Origin: RGIG8775 sp045121195
Lineage (GTDB): Bacteria > Bacillota > Clostridia > Oscillospirales > CAG-272
Assembly: GCA_045121195.1 (NCBI GenBank)
Contig: JBGVFO010000127.1
Coordinates: 1-7,246 of the forward strand
DNA length: 7,246 nucleotides
Reading direction: 5' to 3'
The notes beneath the pieces were generated by a model, which worked only from the letters and a program-made list of their open reading frames with translations, searched no databases and was not told the origin of the DNA. The translations under genes and the position numbers were made by a program. Positions 1 to 7,180 of the stretch are shown piece after piece (positions within the stretch are counted from its first letter, which is position 1; every line of letters starts with the position of its first letter).

Positions 1-119
1 CCATGAACAAAATCAAATTTGGTTGCTTTCGGGGCGCCGAGGACGTCGCCCCCTACGGTGTTAGATATTTTCGTTCGTTTTGTACGTAGCCGTGACACAC
101 CGACAAACATCAATTTATC
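1..119 (+). repeat. Copy A of the 264-bp repeat family, right part only
   Basis: This stretch matches the right part of copy D (from about 7124 to 7242) in the same orientation, starting in the core with AACAAAATCAAATTT. It continues through a minus-strand hairpin module, a TTTTCGTTCGTTTTG stretch, and the right terminus CACCGACAAACATCAATTT. The left part, if present, lies upstream of the window. There is no coding capacity. The open frame starting at 19 reads the repeat and then low-complexity T-rich DNA, so it is treated as spurious. The element ends about 160 bp before the SLOG-family gene. Confidence 0.85.
30..56 (-). repeat. GTAG-foot hairpin module of copy A (REP-like)
   Basis: Read on the minus strand, this 27-nt module starts with GTAG. 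Numbering from its 5' end, nt 5-10 (GGGGCG) pair with nt 21-26 (CGCCCC). An A-G mismatch follows, then two more pairs (12-13 with 18-19) and a four-base loop. The variable pair 8/23 is G-C here, while the equivalent right-hand modules of copies C and D have T-A. That is a compensatory difference. Confidence 0.75.
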
Positions 120-146
120 CCTGAAAAAGCTTGCGTTTTCACCTTT

Positions 147-180
147 CATTTTCCATTTTCCATTTTCAATTTTCCATTTT
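147..180. repeat. CATTTTC heptad tandem repeat
   Basis: Almost five head-to-tail copies of a 7-bp unit can be read: CATTTTC at 147, 154 and 161, AATTTTC at 168, and a final CATTTT at 175. The tract lies between repeat copy A and the promoter region of the SLOG-family gene. No function is assigned. Such tracts are prone to slippage and may vary in length between strains. Confidence 0.8.
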
Positions 181-241
181 AAGCAAAGCGAACGACCTCC
201 CATTTTTTCGACGGTTTTCCCTTCCCTTTTTGCTTTTTTTG

Positions 242-250
242 TGATACAAT
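242..250 (+). promoter_or_regulatory. Probable extended -10 promoter for the SLOG-family gene
   Basis: TGATACAAT reads as an extended -10 element (TGn followed by TACAAT, one base off TATAAT). It lies about 30 bp upstream of the chosen start codon, in a T-rich AT-rich stretch. No good -35 hexamer is found 16-18 bp upstream, which is tolerable for an extended -10 promoter but keeps the call tentative. Confidence 0.45.
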
Positions 251-266
251 AGAGATATCCGCAGAC

Positions 267-272
267 AAGGAG
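267..272 (+). promoter_or_regulatory. Ribosome binding site AAGGAG that fixes the start at 282
   Basis: AAGGAG ends at 272. The first in-frame ATG (273) directly abuts it with no spacer, whereas the second ATG (282) has a normal 9-nt spacer. The start at 282 is therefore preferred and gives the N-terminus MIQNGVCCFTGHR. Confidence 0.7.
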
Positions 273-281
273 ATGAATTTC

Positions 282-776
282 ATGATACAAAACGGCGTTT
301 GCTGCTTCACAGGACATCGCAACTACGAAAAAACGGTTACCAGAAATGAACGGCTGGTTTTTGAAAAGCTGGTCGATAATCTGATTGGCTACGGGTATAC
401 TACCTTTGTAGCAGGTGGCGCCCTGGGCTTCGACACCGCCGCCGCCGAATATATTCTCAAAAAGCGTCGGGAGGGGCTTGGCGTGCGCCTTGTCCTGATC
501 CTTCCCTGCGCCAATCAGACGGCAAAGTGGGGGTTCTTCGACCGCCGTCGCTACGAAAGGATCAAGGCGGCCGCCGACCGGGTGGAATGTCTTCACGACA
601 CCTACGTGGACGGCTGTATGCAGGAGCGAAACCGCCGTATGGTGGAGGTCAGCACCGCCTGCGTCGCCTACTGCAATCAACCGAAAAGCGGTACGGGCGG
701 CACCCTTCGCCAGGCGCGGGAACGCGGGCTTCATGTCTACAATATCGTCGACATGGCGGCGACCCTACCGAAATAA
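282..776 (+). CDS. SLOG-family protein, YpsA/DUF1273-like
   Basis: This 164-residue cytosolic protein looks like a member of the YpsA/DUF1273 branch of the SLOG superfamily, Rossmann-like folds thought to bind nucleotides or nucleotide-derived ligands. The N-terminal strand and loop CCFTGHR (residues 7-13), GGALGFD (45-51) followed by AAAE, the strand ending in LPC (about 74-76), and the glycine-rich SGTGGT (136-141) are in the order expected for that fold. The length is close to that of B. subtilis YpsA, about 180 residues. There is no signal peptide or membrane segment. YpsA has been linked to cell division and growth control in Firmicutes, but no reaction is established and none is assigned here. 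The gene is preceded by its own probable promoter. The next gene starts 42 nt downstream on the same strand, so co-transcription with the csaB fusion is possible. An alternative would be a more general DprA/LOG-like protein. Confidence 0.85.
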   Translation: MIQNGVCCFTGHRNYEKTVTRNERLVFEKLVDNLIGYGYTTFVAGGALGFDTAAAEYILKKRREGLGVRLVLILPCANQTAKWGFFDRRRYERIKAAADRVECLHDTYVDGCMQERNRRMVEVSTACVAYCNQPKSGTGGTLRQARERGLHVYNIVDMAATLPK

Positions 777-785
777 TTTCATAGA

Positions 786-818
786 GGAAGCGCTTACATA
801 AAACACGGAGGTGCTTCC
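786..818 (+). promoter_or_regulatory. Hairpin enclosing the csaB-fusion ribosome binding site
   Basis: GGAAGCGC (786-793) can pair with GTGCTTCC (811-818), giving an eight-pair stem with one G-U. The Shine-Dalgarno GGAGGT (807-812) is partly in the 17-nt loop and partly in the stem, and the ATG at 819 directly follows the stem. The Shine-Dalgarno spacing of 6 nt to the ATG is optimal and supports this start. Whether the hairpin controls translation is inference only. Confidence 0.4.
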
Positions 819-2963
819 ATGAAGATCGTTATGCTTGCCGACACGCTGCACATTGGAGGCGCGGAAACTCACCTGTTTGAGCTTTCGCGCCTTTTGGCGT
901 CCCGCGGACACGAGGTCACGGTGCTCTCGGCGGGCGGCGCCACGGCGGACCGTCTTGCCGCAGTGGGGGTCACGCACAGGCTTCTTCCCGACGCCGTCAA
1001 CCCTGCCGTCGCGCGGACGCTGGCTGACGTGATCCGCGAGATCAAGCCTCACGCGGTACACGCCCACACCCGCAGACGCGCCTTTCTCTGCCGCATGGCG
1101 CTTGCCGAGCTGGATTTTCCCGCCGTCTTTACCGCCCACGCCCTGCTCTCCCCTCGGTTCCCCTTGGATCGGCTGTCCTTCTTCCCCGCCGACGTCATTG
1201 CCGTCAGCCCCGACATTGCCGATCACCTGCGCCGCCGCTTCGGCGTTCCCGAGTCGCATGTCACGGTCATTGAAAACGGCGTGGACACCGAACGGTTTCG
1301 CCCCGCCGATGCCACGCGCCGCGGCTTTACGATCCTCTCGGTCAGTCGGCAGGATCGGGACTGCGCCCTCGCCGCCACCCTCCTGTGCCGACTTGCGCCC
1401 CTTCTGCAGGAGCGGCTTGGTCGGTCGATCCGCATCGACATTGCGGGGGGCGGCAACGCATTGCCCGTCCTTCGGGAGCTGGCGCGGCACGCCAACGCCG
1501 CCTGCGGACGCGAGGCGGTGACCCTTCTCGGCAACGTGGAGGACACCGCCCCCCTTTACCGCGACTGCGACCTGTTCGTAGGCGTATCACGGGCGGCGAT
1601 GGAGGCTATGGCGTCGGAAAAGCCCGTGATCCTATGCGGCAACGAGGGGTATCTCGGGATTCTCGACGAGGCTACCTTCCCCACCGCCGCCACTACCAAT
1701 CTCTGTGCCCGAGGCGCGGAGGCGACCTCTCCCGAACGCTTGCTATCCGACCTTACGACCCTCGCCGAGGCGCCCCCCGAGGAACGAGCCGCGCTGGGGC
1801 GCTTCGGACGGGACGCGGTCTGCCGTCACTATTCCGCGGATCTGATGGCGGAGCGCACCCTTGCGGTCTACCGCCGCGCCCTTGAGCGATTCCGTGAAGG
1901 ACGGCATACCGACGCCGTTCTTTGCGGCTATTACGGCTACGGAAACTGCGGCGACGAGCTGATCCTGCGCCACATCGTGGCGGCGCAAAAGGCCCGTCGC
2001 GACACAGTCCGTCTTGGGGTGATGACGGCGGACGGCAACGCCCCCGAGGGAACGGTGGGCATCCGCCGCTACCGTATGCCCGAGGTGCTTCGCGCCCTTC
2101 GCCACAGCGGTGCGCTGATCTTAGGGGGCGGTTCCCTTTTGCAGGACGCCACCAGCCGCCGCTCTCTCCTCTATTATCTTTCCCTGATCCGCGCCGCCAA
2201 CCGTATGGGGTTGCCCGTCATGCTCTACGCCAACGGGCTGGGCCCCCTTTCCCCGTCCGCCCTGCGGCTTTGTAGACGGGCGCTTCGGGGCGTGGACGTC
2301 ATCAGTCTTCGCGACAGGGACTCGTGGAAGACGGTGCGCGCCATGGCGCTACCACGCACCCGCGTGCTTCTGGGTGCCGATCCCGTCCTTGACGGGTCGC
2401 CCTCCCTCGACGCCGCGTCGCCCCGTCTGCCGAGGATCGCCGTCTTTCCCAAGGGAGGCGCCGACCGCGCCGAGGAGCAAGCTCTCGCCGATAGCGTGGC
2501 GGCGCTGGCGCTGGTCAAGGGGTGGAGCGTGGCGGTGGCGGCGATGAATCCCCGTGAGGATCGGGGGGCGGTTCGGCGAATGACCGAGCGGCTTGCCGCG
2601 CGTCTGTCGGGATCGGGGCTTCACGTCGCGGAGTCCTCCTCCGACCCCGAAGCCATCACGCGGCTCGTGGGACACTCCTCACTCGTGATCGGCGAGCGAC
2701 TGCACGCCCTCATTCTCGCCTTTCGGGAGGGGGTGCCGTCGGTGGGGATCGACCGCGACCCCAAGATCGGCGCGTTTCTGCGCGAAATTGGGTGCAGACC
2801 CGGTTTGTGCGACAGAGTCTCCCCACAATCTATGATTTCTTGCGCAGATTTTGCGATCCGTTCCCCACGCGACCCTATATTGGCGAAAGCACTCGCAGCT
2901 CGCGCCCGTGCCGACGCCGACACCGCCTGCGCCCTGATCGCACGGGAGGAGATCAAATTTTGA
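819..2963 (+). CDS. csaB: Fusion of GT4-like glycosyltransferase and CsaB polysaccharide pyruvyl transferase
   Basis: The 714-residue protein has two enzymes in one chain. Residues 1 to about 360 form a GT-B glycosyltransferase resembling family GT4. It shows an N-terminal GGAE (13-16), VSPDIADHL, ENGVDT (152-157), and the donor-site segment RAAMEAMASEKPVI around E262. The usual first glutamate of the EX7E motif is valine in this segment. From about residue 366 a CsaB-type pyruvyl transferase follows: GYYGYGNCGDE (370-380), GGGSLLQDATS (436-446), YANGLGPL, SLRDRDS, ADPVL, and GERLHAL (625-631) with GVPSVGIDRDPK (638-649). In known systems CsaB adds pyruvyl ketals from phosphoenolpyruvate to secondary cell-wall polysaccharide, the ligand of SLH domains. 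The fused transferase could act on the same glycan, but its sugar is unknown. No membrane segment is seen, so it should act in the cytosol or at the inner membrane face. The last three codons and the stop overlap repeat copy B. csaB refers to the C-terminal domain. Confidence 0.9.
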   Translation: MKIVMLADTLHIGGAETHLFELSRLLASRGHEVTVLSAGGATADRLAAVGVTHRLLPDAVNPAVARTLADVIREIKPHAVHAHTRRRAFLCRMALAELDFPAVFTAHALLSPRFPLDRLSFFPADVIAVSPDIADHLRRRFGVPESHVTVIENGVDTERFRPADATRRGFTILSVSRQDRDCALAATLLCRLAPLLQERLGRSIRIDIAGGGNALPVLRELARHANAACGREAVTLLGNVEDTAPLYRDCDLFVGVSRAAMEAMASEKPVILCGNEGYLGILDEATFPTAATTNLCARGAEATSPERLLSDLTTLAEAPPEERAALGRFGRDAVCRHYSADLMAERTLAVYRRALERFREGRHTDAVLCGYYGYGNCGDELILRHIVAAQKARRDTVRLGVMTADGNAPEGTVGIRRYRMPEVLRALRHSGALILGGGSLLQDATSRRSLLYYLSLIRAANRMGLPVMLYANGLGPLSPSALRLCRRALRGVDVISLRDRDSWKTVRAMALPRTRVLLGADPVLDGSPSLDAASPRLPRIAVFPKGGADRAEEQALADSVAALALVKGWSVAVAAMNPREDRGAVRRMTERLAARLSGSGLHVAESSSDPEAITRLVGHSSLVIGERLHALILAFREGVPSVGIDRDPKIGAFLREIGCRPGLCDRVSPQSMISCADFAIRSPRDPILAKALAARARADADTACALIAREEIKF

Positions 2964-3007
2964 TTTGTCGGTGGGTTCGCAGACACGAAAAGGCAACGCA
3001 CGAACCC

Positions 3008-3031
3008 GTAGGGGCGATCATTGATCGCCCG
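3008..3031 (+). repeat. GTAG-foot hairpin module B1
   Basis: GTAG is followed by GGGCGATCA (3012-3020), which pairs perfectly with TGATCGCCC (3022-3030), with T3021 at the tip. In practice the innermost pairs would open to form the loop. The module faces B2 in inverted orientation. Compared with B2 it differs at one stem pair, T3018-A3024, where B2 has the equivalent C-G type pair. Confidence 0.8.
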
Positions 3032-3056
3032 TTCGTTGGGTAATTGTCGTTCATGG

Positions 3057-3080
3057 CGGGCGACCAATGGTCGCCCCTAC
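3057..3080 (-). repeat. GTAG-foot hairpin module B2
   Basis: This is the inverted partner of B1. GGGCGACCA (3058-3066) pairs with TGGTCGCCC (3068-3076), and the minus strand starts with GTAG (3080-3077). The outer ten bases (3071-3080) are also the exact reverse complement of 3008-3017. The two modules could therefore fold separately or into one long cruciform or hairpin. Confidence 0.8.
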
Positions 3081-3142
3081 AAACCATCAATTTCGTTTTA
3101 CAAACTCCCCGACAAACATCCCCCCCTCCTTCCCTTCAACGC

Positions 3143-3173
3143 AAAAGCCCCCGCAGACAGCGTCTGCGGGGGC
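3143..3173 (-). terminator. Rho-independent terminator of the histidine phosphatase gene
   Basis: A perfect 12-bp stem pairs 3147-3158 with 3162-3173 around a three-base loop. On the minus strand it is followed by TTTT (3146-3143). It lies 20 bp past the phosphatase stop codon. On the plus strand the stem is not followed by a T run, so it should act mainly on the minus-strand transcript. Confidence 0.85.
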
Positions 3174-3192
3174 AATATATTCGAGCGTACGG

Positions 3193-3909
3193 TCAAAAGC
3201 GAAGGCGATCGTTATAGTTGGTAGGCAATCCCTCGCGATACAGGTGCGAATCGTTGGAAAGGGACAGAATCTTGGGCACCGCCACGCCGTCGTGGGCGGC
3301 AAATTCAATCGCCGTTATGCTGGAATGCGACAGGTCGAAATGGGTGCAGAAGAAGGGGTACGGAATATCCAGCACACAACTGAGAAACGCCAGGCCGAAG
3401 CCCTGATGGGCAAAAAGCGCCACCCGTTCGTCGCCGGGCTTTTCCACGCGGTACAGGTTATTTTCCGGCTCGTGAACGTAGCCAAGGCTTGCGAAAAACT
3501 CGTCGGCGTCGCGTCGAATGCGCTCCACGCCGCCCGCAAGCGCCGTTCCCTCGAAGCGGGGATGGGTGTGCCACTTCATGCCAAGGGCGCGAAGCTCGGG
3601 CGAGTTAAAAAACGCCGTCATTTCAGGGTCTTGAAAGCCCCATCTGCGCCTGCCGGGCGCGTATTCCAGCGAAAGCTCCTGCCACGCGTGCCCCTCGCGG
3701 CACCACTCCAGAAGCTCGGGCTCCTTCTTCAGAAGCTCGCAGGTGGGCAACGCCGTCTGGTGCGCCCGATTGGAGGTAGAGGCATAGATGCAATCCACGC
3801 CGTAAAGCGCCAACCGTTTGGCAACCGCCTCCGCCTGTCTGTGTCCCAGGGGCGTCAGGCTGTCGGGGTTATAGATCGGATCTCCGTGTCGTATCAAAAA
3901 GAAAAGCAT
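3193..3909 (-). CDS. Histidine phosphatase superfamily protein
   Basis: The 238-residue product belongs to the histidine phosphatase (phosphoglycerate mutase-like) superfamily. RHG at residues 7-9 supplies the histidine that is phosphorylated (H8). The downstream arginine of the SxxxRAxQTA-type segment is R48. A glutamate-rich stretch near 68-72 (EWCRE) can supply the acid, and FAHQG holds the second catalytic histidine (H168). The ending LSHSSIT fits the family. An upstream in-frame ATG at 3981 exists, but the start at 3909 is preferred. GGAGGT (3920-3915) lies just before it, the family begins a few residues before RHG, and the promoter at 3966-3938 sits inside the longer frame. The protein is soluble with no signal peptide. 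The substrate cannot be told from sequence; sugar phosphates, phosphoglycerate or a cofactor intermediate are all possible. It is a single-gene transcript, divergent from glnN. Confidence 0.9.
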   Translation of the reverse strand: MLFFLIRHGDPIYNPDSLTPLGHRQAEAVAKRLALYGVDCIYASTSNRAHQTALPTCELLKKEPELLEWCREGHAWQELSLEYAPGRRRWGFQDPEMTAFFNSPELRALGMKWHTHPRFEGTALAGGVERIRRDADEFFASLGYVHEPENNLYRVEKPGDERVALFAHQGFGLAFLSCVLDIPYPFFCTHFDLSHSSITAIEFAAHDGVAVPKILSLSNDSHLYREGLPTNYNDRLRF

Positions 3910-3914
3910 ATAGT

Positions 3915-3920
3915 ACCTCC
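3915..3920 (-). promoter_or_regulatory. Ribosome binding site that decides the phosphatase start
   Basis: On the minus strand, GGAGGT (3920-3915) is followed by five bases and then the ATG at 3909. The longer reading frame's ATG at 3981 has no comparable site and would lie upstream of the promoter. Confidence 0.85.
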
Positions 3921-3937
3921 GCATGCGTGTTTTTCTC

Positions 3938-3966
3938 ATTATACTACAAAAAGCGAGAGGCGTCAA
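3938..3966 (-). promoter_or_regulatory. SigA-type promoter of the histidine phosphatase gene
   Basis: On the minus strand, TTGACG (3966-3961), a spacer of exactly 17 bp, and TATAAT (3943-3938) form a promoter one base off full consensus. Transcription should start near 3931, giving a leader of about 20 nt before the ATG at 3909. Confidence 0.85.
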
Positions 3967-4111
3967 CATTTTATTTTCCAAAAAACCGGCAATTCAAAAA
4001 ACTCGTTTTCGATATAAATCCACCACTTCCAGCCAAAATCAAGCTGTTTTATTTCGTTTTTTGTTTAATTTCGTGCAAAATTCAAAGTATTTTCTCCACT
4101 TTCAAAAATTG
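3967..4111. other. AT-rich spacer between divergent promoters
   Basis: These 145 bp separate the -35 boxes of the phosphatase (-) and glnN (+) promoters. The stretch is rich in A and T runs and clearly lower in GC than the genes on both sides. I see no clear inverted repeat that would mark an operator, and no gene. The A/T tracts just upstream of the glnN -35 could act as an UP element, which is inference. Confidence 0.5.
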
Positions 4112-4140
4112 TTGACAAATGACGCGCTATCGTGTATAAT
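4112..4140 (+). promoter_or_regulatory. Full-consensus SigA promoter of glnN
   Basis: TTGACA (4112-4117), a 17-bp spacer, and TATAAT (4135-4140) match the consensus at every position. Transcription should start near 4147, leaving a leader of about 32 nt, too short for a riboswitch or attenuator. This suggests strong expression, limited either by a repressor or by control at the protein level. Confidence 0.9.
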
Positions 4141-4178
4141 AGTACCGTTACCGAAAGCAAGGAAAGGACGTTTCCCGT

Positions 4179-6287
<2,109 letters not shown>

Positions 6288-6297
6288 CAAAAGCAAC

Positions 6298-6330
6298 AAA
6301 GCCGACAGATCCTCTGTCGGCTTTTCTTTT
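6298..6330 (+). terminator. Rho-independent terminator of glnN
   Basis: AAAGCCGACAGA (6298-6309) pairs perfectly with 6313-6324 around a TCC loop. A TTTTCTTTT tail ends at 6330. It begins 10 bp after the glnN stop codon. Its reverse strand also ends in a weak T-rich tract, so it may help stop transcripts arriving from spoVAE. Confidence 0.92.
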
Positions 6331-6394
6331 GCTTAAATTGATGTTTGTCGGTGTGTTATGGCTACGCCGAAAACGAACGAAACCCTCTAACACC

Positions 6395-6421
6395 GTAGGG
6401 GTCGACGTCCCCGGCGACCCG
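6395..6421 (+). repeat. GTAG-foot hairpin module C1
   Basis: GTAG is followed by GGGTCG, which pairs with CGACCC at the far side. An A-G mismatch, two further pairs and the loop TCCC lie inside. The variable stem pair (8/23 of the 27-nt module) is T-A. Confidence 0.75.
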
Positions 6422-6514
6422 AAAACAACGAAATTTGATTTTGTTCATGGCTACCGTTCAAACCCTTATCACAAAAGGCTTTCACCAATTTTATAATTGC
6501 AAATCCGTTCGTCG

Positions 6515-6541
6515 CGGGGCGCCGAGGACGTCGCCCCCTAC
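6515..6541 (-). repeat. GTAG-foot hairpin module C2
   Basis: On the minus strand this begins GTAG. Its stem GGGGCG/CGCCCC has G-C at the variable pair 8/23. Over its 27 bases it appears identical to the module in copy A. It faces C1 in inverted orientation. Confidence 0.75.
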
Positions 6542-6600
6542 AAGGTTTGTATGTCGCCGTTTCGCAATTGCAAACTCCCCGATCAATCAAAATTTGAAAT

Positions 6601-6957
6601 CTACGATTTCGGCTTTCCCTTAAACAGAAGAGCGGCGAGGAAGCCGAAGACGAGAGCGGCGGCAGTTCCGCCCGCCGCGGCGGTAAGTCCGCCCGTGAGA
6701 GCGCCCACAAGCCCCTTTTCCAGCACCGCGCGGCGCACGCCCTTGGCAATCAGGTAGCCAAAGCCCGTCAAAGGGGTGGTGGCTCCCGCCCCCGCGAATT
6801 TCACGAGAGGCTCGTAAAGACCGACCGCGCCCAGAAAAACGCCCAGCACCACGTACGTCACAAGGATGCGCGCGGGCGTCATCCGCGTCTTATCAATGAG
6901 GATCTGCGCCAATACGCAAAAAGCTCCTCCTACCACAAATGCCCATATATAATTCAT
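6601..6957 (-). CDS. spoVAE: Stage V sporulation protein AE (SpoVAE/SpoVAEb)
   Basis: This 118-residue polytopic membrane protein matches SpoVAE, also called SpoVAEb, about 116 residues in B. subtilis. Hydrophobic segments lie near residues 4-21, 29-48, 56-74 and 84-112. Signature stretches include QILIDKT (18-24), LGLYEP-like VGLYEP (45-50), and AGAGATTPLTGFG (55-67). The protein ends in a basic KGKPKS tail. SpoVA proteins sit in the inner spore membrane and carry calcium dipicolinate into the forespore during sporulation and out again at germination. The start at 6957 is set by AGGAGGA at 6968-6962. Normally spoVAC, spoVAD and spoVAE are adjacent. Here repeat D begins 11 bp upstream of the ribosome binding site, so spoVAC and spoVAD, if linked, must lie beyond the right edge of the window. 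A forespore SigG promoter is expected from family knowledge, but none is recognised in the few bases between the gene and the repeat. Confidence 0.92.
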   Translation of the reverse strand: MNYIWAFVVGGAFCVLAQILIDKTRMTPARILVTYVVLGVFLGAVGLYEPLVKFAGAGATTPLTGFGYLIAKGVRRAVLEKGLVGALTGGLTAAAGGTAAALVFGFLAALLFKGKPKS

Positions 6958-6961
6958 GCGT

Positions 6962-6968
6962 TCCTCCT
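6962..6968 (-). promoter_or_regulatory. Ribosome binding site of spoVAE
   Basis: On the minus strand AGGAGGA (6968-6962) lies 4 nt before the ATG at 6957. It is an almost perfect Shine-Dalgarno and sits in the 21-bp gap between the gene and repeat copy D. Confidence 0.9.
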
Positions 6969-7034
6969 GTAATGGGGTTCAAATTTTGATTTGTCGGTGG
7001 GTTTGATTTGACGGAATGGCAACGAACAAACACT

Positions 7035-7061
7035 GTAGGGGGCGACGTCCCCGGCCCCCCG
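7035..7061 (+). repeat. GTAG-foot hairpin module D1
   Basis: GTAG is followed by GGGGCG, which faces CCCCCC. The stem has one C-C mismatch where the other modules have C-G, so it is the weakest of the seven. The variable pair 8/23 is G-C. Confidence 0.7.
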
Positions 7062-7153
7062 CGACGAACGGATTTGCCATTATAAAATTGGTGAAATCCT
7101 TCTGTGATGAGGATTTGAGCGTAGCCATAAACAAAATCAAATTTCATCATTTT

Positions 7154-7180
7154 CGGGTCGCCGAGGACGTCGACCCCTAC
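7154..7180 (-). repeat. GTAG-foot hairpin module D2
   Basis: On the minus strand this begins GTAG, with stem GGGTCG/CGACCC and loop TCCT. The variable pair 8/23 is T-A, as in C1, which occupies the equivalent position in copy C. It faces D1 in inverted orientation. Confidence 0.75.

Larger units (their letters stand above)
2953..3120. repeat. Copy B: shorter, mosaic member of the repeat family
   Basis: The left end matches the left end of copy D for 25 bases, including TTTGTCGGTGGG. The right end reads CAAACTCCCCGACAAACATC; its first part matches the terminus of copy C next to spoVAE, and its last part matches the CGACAAACATC terminus of copies A and D. The interior is different and shorter, carrying two facing hairpin modules at 3008-3031 and 3057-3080. 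It lies between convergent genes (csaB fusion on +, phosphatase on -) and overlaps the csaB stop codon. No other terminator for csaB is visible, so these hairpins may form its 3' end. No coding capacity is credited. Confidence 0.8.
6334..6597 (-). repeat. Copy C of the 264-bp repeat family (inverted relative to D)
   Basis: The reverse complement of this stretch aligns along its length with copy D. Both are 264 bp, and by eye about four fifths of positions agree, best in the core and right part. Ends: on the plus strand it begins TAAATTGATGTTTGTCGGTG and ends ATCAATCAAAATTTGA. Two facing hairpin modules lie at 6395-6421 and 6515-6541. It starts 3 bp after the glnN terminator tail and stops 3 bp short of the spoVAE stop codon. 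Open frames inside it are repeat-derived and are not called as genes. Confidence 0.9.

Noticed and set aside
765..1490. Minus-strand open frame of 241 codons in the csaB fusion
   Set aside because: It is a shadow of the glycosyltransferase domain in GC-rich DNA, with no recognisable motif.
3008..3080. CRISPR-like repeat and spacer
   Set aside because: The repeats are inverted, not direct, and only two occur here with no regular spacers.
3910..3981. Longer phosphatase start at 3981
   Set aside because: The consensus promoter lies inside the extra 24 codons, and a strong ribosome binding site precedes the ATG at 3909.
3067..4017. Plus-strand open frame of 316 codons across the phosphatase gene
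   Set aside because: It is antisense to a clear histidine phosphatase with promoter, ribosome binding site and terminator. It starts inside repeat B and has no ribosome binding site or family resemblance.
7091..7115. Small stem in the core of copy D (AAATCC pairing with GGATTT)
   Set aside because: The equivalent bases in copy C carry an uncompensated mismatch, so there is no support for a conserved stem.
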